A stretch of DNA of 64,000 nucleotides from Candidatus Onthenecus intestinigallinarum (GTDB lineage: Bacteria > Bacillota > Clostridia > Christensenellales > Aristaeellaceae): positions 124,001 to 188,000 of the forward strand of contig DVFJ01000036.1 in NCBI GenBank assembly GCA_018713325.1. Reading direction: 5' to 3'. Positions 59,939-64,000 of this stretch are shown here, piece after piece; positions within the stretch are counted from its first letter, which is position 1, and each line of letters begins with the position of its first letter. The translations under genes and the position numbers were made by a program. A model generated the notes under the pieces. The model had not been told where the DNA came from. It ran no database searches and saw only the letters and a list, made by a program, of their open reading frames with translations.

Positions 59939-62202
59939 GCGCTCAGGATCCTTTCCAGCAGCAGCAGCGCCGTGCGCTTGCCCTGCGCGCCGACCTCCGC
60001 CACCGGCCCCACGCAGGACGGGCACCCCGCCTCGCACGGGCATGCGGCGATCATCTCCCGCGCGTGCTCAAAGAGCAGCAGGTTCATGCCGTAGACCTTC
60101 TCGCTCAGGCCGACGCCGCCCGCGCAGTTGTCGTAGAGCGTGATCGTCGGCCGCTTGGTGAACGGGTCGCGCACCCGGTAGAGCACCGCGATGTCGCGCG
60201 GGGAGCACATCAGGTACAGCGGCGCCAGCTGGCGAATGGCGTTGGAGATGCCCAGCATGCCGCCCTGCAGCGCATCCTGCTCAATGCCCTCCATCACCGC
60301 ATCCGGCAGCGCCCACCAGCAGGCCGTGGTCTGCATCTCCAGCTCCGGCAGGTCGACCGGCCCAAACCCCAGCGTCTCCTGCGTGTCGAGCTTGAACTTC
60401 TTGAACATCGTCACCAGCCAGGTGACGAGCACTTCGCCGCAGGCCCTGGCGATTCCGGCGCCCTCTTCCTCGCGGAACACGTCGAGCACGCGCAGGCTCG
60501 TGTTCAGGTCGGCGTCCGTGTAGTAGTCTACGTCGACGCTGCGGACGTAGGCCTTCTTCTCCGGGAAGTCCAGCTTTTCCACCTGGTACTGCTGTCCCTC
60601 GTGCATGTAGATGGCGTGCTCGTGCAAAAGCATCGGCACGGTATAGCGGTCCATCTCCCCGATGACGCGCCGGTGCTCCGGGCGCGTGATGTCAATGATG
60701 AGGAAGTTCTCCTCGCCGATGGAGCGCAGCGAGACGTCCGCCGCGGGGAATTCCTCGGCCATCCAGTGATAGCGGCTCCCCACATGGCGCAGAATCTGCT
60801 GATCGCACAGGTATTCGAGGATCTCGCCCGTGTCCACGCCCGGCGCGTATCGCTCCCCTTCCTCAAAGGGCAGCTCATAGGCCGCGCACTTGACGTGGCT
60901 GAGCAGGATGTACAGGTTGTCGGCATTGACCAGCGCGCTCTCCGGCGACTGGCCGAAGAAGTACTCCGGGTGCTGCACGATGTACTGGTCCAGCGCCGCC
61001 GAGGAGGCCACCAGAACCGTCGCGGCGGCCGTGCGCCGCCTGCCGGCTCGGCCCGCCTCCTGCCAAGTGCTGGCCACGGTGCCGGGATAGCCACACATGA
61101 CGCAGGCGTCCAGCTGACCGATGTCAATGCCCAGCTCCAGCGCATTGGTCGACACCACCGCGCGGATGCTGCCGCGGCGCAGCCCCTGCTCGATCTCGCG
61201 CCGCTGCGTGGGCAGATAGCCGCCGCGATAGCCGCGCACGCGCCCCGCATTGCCCAGCGGGTCCTTCACGCGCTCCTTGAGATGGCGCGTGAGCACCTCC
61301 ACGGTCAGGCGGGATTTGCCAAAGACGATGGTCGGAATGTCGTTGTCCACCAGCATGGTCGCGATGCGCTGCGTCTCCTGCAAAACGGAGCGGCGGATGC
61401 CCAGCTGCTTGTTGACGACCGGCGGGTTATAGAAGATCAGGTGTTTCTCTCCGCTGGCCGCGCCGGACTGATCGATCAGGGAGAACGTCTCGCCCGTCAG
61501 CAGTCGCGCCAGCTCCGCGGGGTTTTGAATGGTCGCCGAGCAGCAGATAAACTGCGGATGCGAGCCGTAAAAGGCGCACACGCGCTTGAGCCGGCGGATG
61601 ACGTTGGCCAGGTTGGAGCCGAACACGCCGCGGTATGCGTGGATCTCGTCGATCACCACATAGCGCAGGTTTTCAAAGAGCTTCACCCACTTGGTGTGGT
61701 GGGGCAGGATGCCCGAGTGCAGCATATCCGGGTTGGTGACGACCACATGCCCGGCCTGACGCACGGCGCGGCGCGCCGCGGCCGGCGTGTCGCCGTCGTA
61801 GGTGTAGGTCTTGATGTCCACATCCAGCGCGGTGATGAGCTCGTACAGCTCCGCGACCTGATCGGCGGACAGCGCCTTGGTGGGGAACAGATACAGCGCG
61901 CGCGCATCCGGATTTTGCAGGATGGCGTTCAGGACGGGCAGGTTATAGCACAGCGTCTTGCCCGAGGCCGTGGGCGTGACGACGCAGACGTTGCGCCCGG
62001 CGGCCGCCTCGGCCAGCGCCTGCGCCTGATGGGTATAGAGCCGCTCGATGCCGCGCGCATGCAGGACGGGCGGAATGCGCGCGTCCAGCCCCTCCGGAAA
62101 GGGCGCATACTGCGCCGGCCGCGCCGGGATCGTCTCCCAGTGCGTGACGTTTTCCATGAAGTCCGAATGGCGCAGCCTGTCCAGCAGCTGTGTCAGGTTC
62201 AA
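59935..62202 (-). CDS. mrfA: MrfA-like DEAD/DEAH helicase with DUF1998 domain
   Basis: A 755-residue superfamily 2 helicase of the MrfA/YprA group. Motifs: I (TPTASGKT), II (DEIHAY), III (CSATIQNP), VI (QEAGRAGRRR). The C-terminal DUF1998 region has four Cys in CPCEAGCPSCVG, a likely metal site. The start is TTG 62202, seven bases after AAAGGGGGG. MrfAB in B. subtilis is a damage-excision system for mitomycin C independent of UvrABC. Confidence 0.93.
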   Translation of the reverse strand: MNLTQLLDRLRHSDFMENVTHWETIPARPAQYAPFPEGLDARIPPVLHARGIERLYTHQAQALAEAAAGRNVCVVTPTASGKTLCYNLPVLNAILQNPDARALYLFPTKALSADQVAELYELITALDVDIKTYTYDGDTPAAARRAVRQAGHVVVTNPDMLHSGILPHHTKWVKLFENLRYVVIDEIHAYRGVFGSNLANVIRRLKRVCAFYGSHPQFICCSATIQNPAELARLLTGETFSLIDQSGAASGEKHLIFYNPPVVNKQLGIRRSVLQETQRIATMLVDNDIPTIVFGKSRLTVEVLTRHLKERVKDPLGNAGRVRGYRGGYLPTQRREIEQGLRRGSIRAVVSTNALELGIDIGQLDACVMCGYPGTVASTWQEAGRAGRRRTAAATVLVASSAALDQYIVQHPEYFFGQSPESALVNADNLYILLSHVKCAAYELPFEEGERYAPGVDTGEILEYLCDQQILRHVGSRYHWMAEEFPAADVSLRSIGEENFLIIDITRPEHRRVIGEMDRYTVPMLLHEHAIYMHEGQQYQVEKLDFPEKKAYVRSVDVDYYTDADLNTSLRVLDVFREEEGAGIARACGEVLVTWLVTMFKKFKLDTQETLGFGPVDLPELEMQTTACWWALPDAVMEGIEQDALQGGMLGISNAIRQLAPLYLMCSPRDIAVLYRVRDPFTKRPTITLYDNCAGGVGLSEKVYGMNLLLFEHAREMIAACPCEAGCPSCVGPVAEVGAQGKRTALLLLERILSA

Positions 62203-62236
62203 GCCAACGCCCCCCTTTCATCCATACGTCCTCTCC

Positions 62237-62265
62237 ATTATAATCCGTGGCGCGCCGGTTGTCTA
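62237..62265 (-). promoter_or_regulatory. Promoter for the mrfAB-TPR unit
   Basis: Minus strand TAGACA (62260-62265), 17 bases, TATAAT (62237-62242), inside the end of the upstream gene. Confidence 0.6.
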
Positions 62266-63770
62266 CGCGCAATGTCGGCGGTCAGTCCCAGGCCCATGGC
62301 CAGCAGCACGAAGAAGATCGTTGTCGTGATCGGCTGATTCACGCTCACAGATGCCTGCGCGGCATAGCCGACGGCAGCCGCAAACAGCGCGCGTACGGCC
62401 GGGTTCTCCCGGCCCGCAAGCGCCAGGCGGCGCAGCGCCGTCAGCAGAAACGCCAGATAGGCGGCCAGCCCCGCCGCACCCGTGGTCAGCAGGTACTGCA
62501 GGTATTCGTTGTGACAGTTCTCAAACACGCCGCCCGACAGCGCCATGGCCTCTTTCGTCATCAGCGGTTCCAGGATGGTGCGCGCCATGTCCGGGCCGCA
62601 CCCGAACAGCTTTTGCAGTGGTGAAAACGACGCGTAGGACTGCACCGCGCGGATCCATGCAAAGCCGCGGCCCGTTCCCCACTTGTCATTCAAGCGCAGA
62701 TAGTTCTCCCATGCACCCAGCTTGGCGCTCGTATCAAATACCGTAAACCAGACGACGGCCGCCGCCGCAAGCGCAATCCCCGCGCCGCACAGCGCATACA
62801 GCGCGCGCCGCACGTGCGCAAGCGCCCGCGCGTCCGCCTGCCGCGCGTCAAGCCACAGCGCGAGCAGGCCGAGCGCGGCAAACCCCGCCCACAGCAGCGC
62901 AAGTCCAACGCCCAGATCCGCCACCTTTGCGCACAGCCCCTGCATCGCCATGTGCTCAAAGGGCAGCACGTCGATCCACCATGCACCCAGGAAGAAGGAA
63001 CCCGCGCAGAAACATGCGCGACCCAGATGCTTCCAGGAGGCCAGCGCGCGCCGCAGGAGGGCGACCGAGGCCCCGGCGATGGCGATGTACACGCTGTCGC
63101 TGCGCGAGACGGCCGCTGTCGCGCAGCACAGCAGCACGAGCGCCTGACACGGGATGCGCAGGCGCAGGCTTTTGCCGTCGATCGCCCCGCAGGCCGCCAC
63201 GGCCAGCAGCATGCCGACGTATGCGCCGAAGAAGTTGATGTGCCCAATGGTCGACATGAAGATAAAGCGCTGCGTGCCGCCCAGCCCGTCATAAAAGCGC
63301 AACGGATCGACGCCGTAGAACTGCAGCACGCCCAACAGGCAGACCGCCGTGCCCGCAAGCAGCATCAGCCCCATACACGCGCGGTATCCGCCGCCCCGGC
63401 GCGCCAGGCAAAGCGTCATCGTCCCGACGGCCAGCAGGTACAGCAGGCCGCTGTGCCGTCCCCGATCGCCCGTCAACGCGTCCATCGGATCCGCGCACAG
63501 CGCGCACGAGATGGCCGCGCACAGCACAAACGCCGCCATGCACCCATCCGTCACGCCGAGCGCCGGATGCACGCCACGCCGCCTGCACAGCCGCCACAGG
63601 AACGCAGCGCCCGTCGCCACGGCCAGCGCGAGCGTCAGCCACAGAAAGAGGCGGTACTTGCACGTGTTGATGTCATAATAGTAGTTCTGATAGTAGAGCG
63701 GAAACAGGGTGAGCATCACGCCCGCGTACAGCGCCGCGGGGCGGACAGCCCTTCCGATTCTTTTCTGCAT
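62238..63770 (-). CDS. O-antigen ligase family membrane protein
   Basis: A 510-residue polytopic protein with about 12 membrane segments and the Wzy_C-type region: a long outer loop (residues ~355-440) containing RGFAWIRAVQSYASFSPLQKLFGCGPD and the His-containing motif FENCHNEYLQYLLTTGAAGLAAYLAFL. These are hallmarks of O-antigen ligase/WaaL-like polymerases. In a Gram-positive context it would polymerise or ligate surface glycans. ATG 63770 follows AAAGGG. Confidence 0.85.
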   Translation of the reverse strand: MQKRIGRAVRPAALYAGVMLTLFPLYYQNYYYDINTCKYRLFLWLTLALAVATGAAFLWRLCRRRGVHPALGVTDGCMAAFVLCAAISCALCADPMDALTGDRGRHSGLLYLLAVGTMTLCLARRGGGYRACMGLMLLAGTAVCLLGVLQFYGVDPLRFYDGLGGTQRFIFMSTIGHINFFGAYVGMLLAVAACGAIDGKSLRLRIPCQALVLLCCATAAVSRSDSVYIAIAGASVALLRRALASWKHLGRACFCAGSFFLGAWWIDVLPFEHMAMQGLCAKVADLGVGLALLWAGFAALGLLALWLDARQADARALAHVRRALYALCGAGIALAAAAVVWFTVFDTSAKLGAWENYLRLNDKWGTGRGFAWIRAVQSYASFSPLQKLFGCGPDMARTILEPLMTKEAMALSGGVFENCHNEYLQYLLTTGAAGLAAYLAFLLTALRRLALAGRENPAVRALFAAAVGYAAQASVSVNQPITTTIFFVLLAMGLGLTADIARRQPARHGL

Positions 63771-63802
63771 CCGACGCCGCCCTTTCGCACGTATTCCGTA
63801 TC

Positions 63803-63830
63803 ATTGTACCATATCGCGCACGTTTTTCAA
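63803..63830 (-). promoter_or_regulatory. Promoter for the O-antigen-ligase-like gene
   Basis: Minus strand TTGAAA (63825-63830), 16 bases, TACAAT (63803-63808). Confidence 0.65.
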
Positions 63831-63919
63831 GTCGTCTCCCGGCAGATTCGCGCTACGATTTCCTCCGCGCTCTCTTCGGGCCCGATGCGCGATTCCGGAA
63901 TGGAGCCGATGTTGCCCGT
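63827..63919 (-). pseudogene. Possible C-terminal gene fragment
   Basis: The frame reads TGNIGSIPESRIGPEESAEE and on as a helix-like IVARICRETT to a stop at 63827, with no start codon and an in-frame stop just upstream. It looks like the end of a lost protein and not random sequence, but I cannot name it. It overlaps the promoter of the next gene. Low confidence. Confidence 0.3.
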
Positions 63920-63929
63920 TCAAAATACA

Positions 63930-63965
63930 AAACAGGGCCGTATCCTTTGTGATACGGCCCTGTTT
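63930..63965 (-). terminator. Strong terminator for the gene entering from the window edge
   Basis: AAACAGGGCCGTATC (63930-63944) is perfectly inverted at 63951-63965. The T-rich stretch TTTTGTATTTTG follows on the minus strand, eight bases after a stop codon. Confidence 0.88.
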
Positions 63966-63973
63966 GCCTCTCC

Positions 63974-64000
63974 TTATGCCCGCTCGGGCGCCGCCGTCCT
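63974..64000 (-). CDS. C-terminal end of a gene cut by the window edge
   Basis: Minus strand RTAAPERA then TAA (63974-63976), immediately ahead of a strong terminator. Only eight codons are visible, so the product cannot be named; the terminator is the main support. Confidence 0.45.
   Translation of the reverse strand, partial: RTAAPERA

Noticed and set aside
60064-62337. 757-residue plus-strand frame
   Set aside because: Complement of mrfA; composition is that of a shadow frame.

Overview
The window reads as a chromosomal segment of a high-GC Bacillota, most likely class Clostridia. The evidence is the combination of a T-box leader, a TPP riboswitch with ThiT, a PyrR attenuator with a complete pyr operon, the sepF/yggT/ylmH/divIVA cell-division cluster, IreB, LytR-CpsA-Psr and DUF1292 proteins, consensus sigma-A promoters and strong Shine-Dalgarno sites. 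No rRNA, tRNA, CRISPR array, phage or insertion sequence was seen. The lineage within Clostridia is inference.

Layout: (1) 1-3000: end of RNase HI, a Xer-type recombinase, and a GtrA/LCP envelope pair. (2) 3001-9441: a four-gene ABC operon (DUF3798-type binding protein, double ATPase, two permeases) with a long leader and an internal hairpin. (3) 9446-14270: nfo-alkD repair pair, a decayed gene, an L-fucose/arabinose isomerase-like enzyme, a YqeK-like HD protein and xanthine phosphoribosyltransferase. (4) 14277-18303: a 25-cysteine protein, a GH18 hydrolase, a MATE pump and a uridine kinase. (5) 18326-22951: pheS-pheT-aroE under one T-box. (6) 22982-28081: two DUF1292 modules (one fused to RuvX), IreB, AI-2E permease, PRC-barrel protein, RluD, LspA and DUF5665. 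(7) 28090-33308: divIVA-ylmH-yggT-sepF-yggS-HlyD-THUMP methyltransferase, read on the minus strand. (8) 33303-38806: divergent shikimate-kinase-like gene and argF with a candidate arginine box, a nucleotidase, thiT with its TPP riboswitch, pgi and a sugar phosphate isomerase. (9) 38833-45786: pyrR-P-B-C-F-K-D, minus strand, behind a PyrR-type attenuator. (10) 45863-49207: a 54-residue protein, a CNNM/CorC transporter preceded by a 17-codon leader ORF and a strong terminator, and a polyprenyl-phosphate sugar transferase. (11) 49204-52923: LysR regulator divergent from an iron/cobalamin-type ABC importer. (12) 52928-58065: assorted enzymes and small proteins. (13) 58085-64000: the MrfA/MrfB repair pair with a TPR protein, an O-antigen-ligase-like protein, and gene ends at the window edge.

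Most genes belong to core metabolism: pyrimidine synthesis, phenylalanyl-tRNA charging tied to the shikimate pathway, thiamine uptake, arginine synthesis, division-site assembly and DNA repair. The least explained and most interesting items are the leader peptide plus terminator ahead of the CNNM/CorC gene, the RuvX-DUF1292 fusion, the TPR gene locked to mrfAB, the ABC permease with a large extracytoplasmic insert, the shikimate-kinase-like protein that lacks the usual shikimate-binding arginine, and a decayed gene upstream of nfo.
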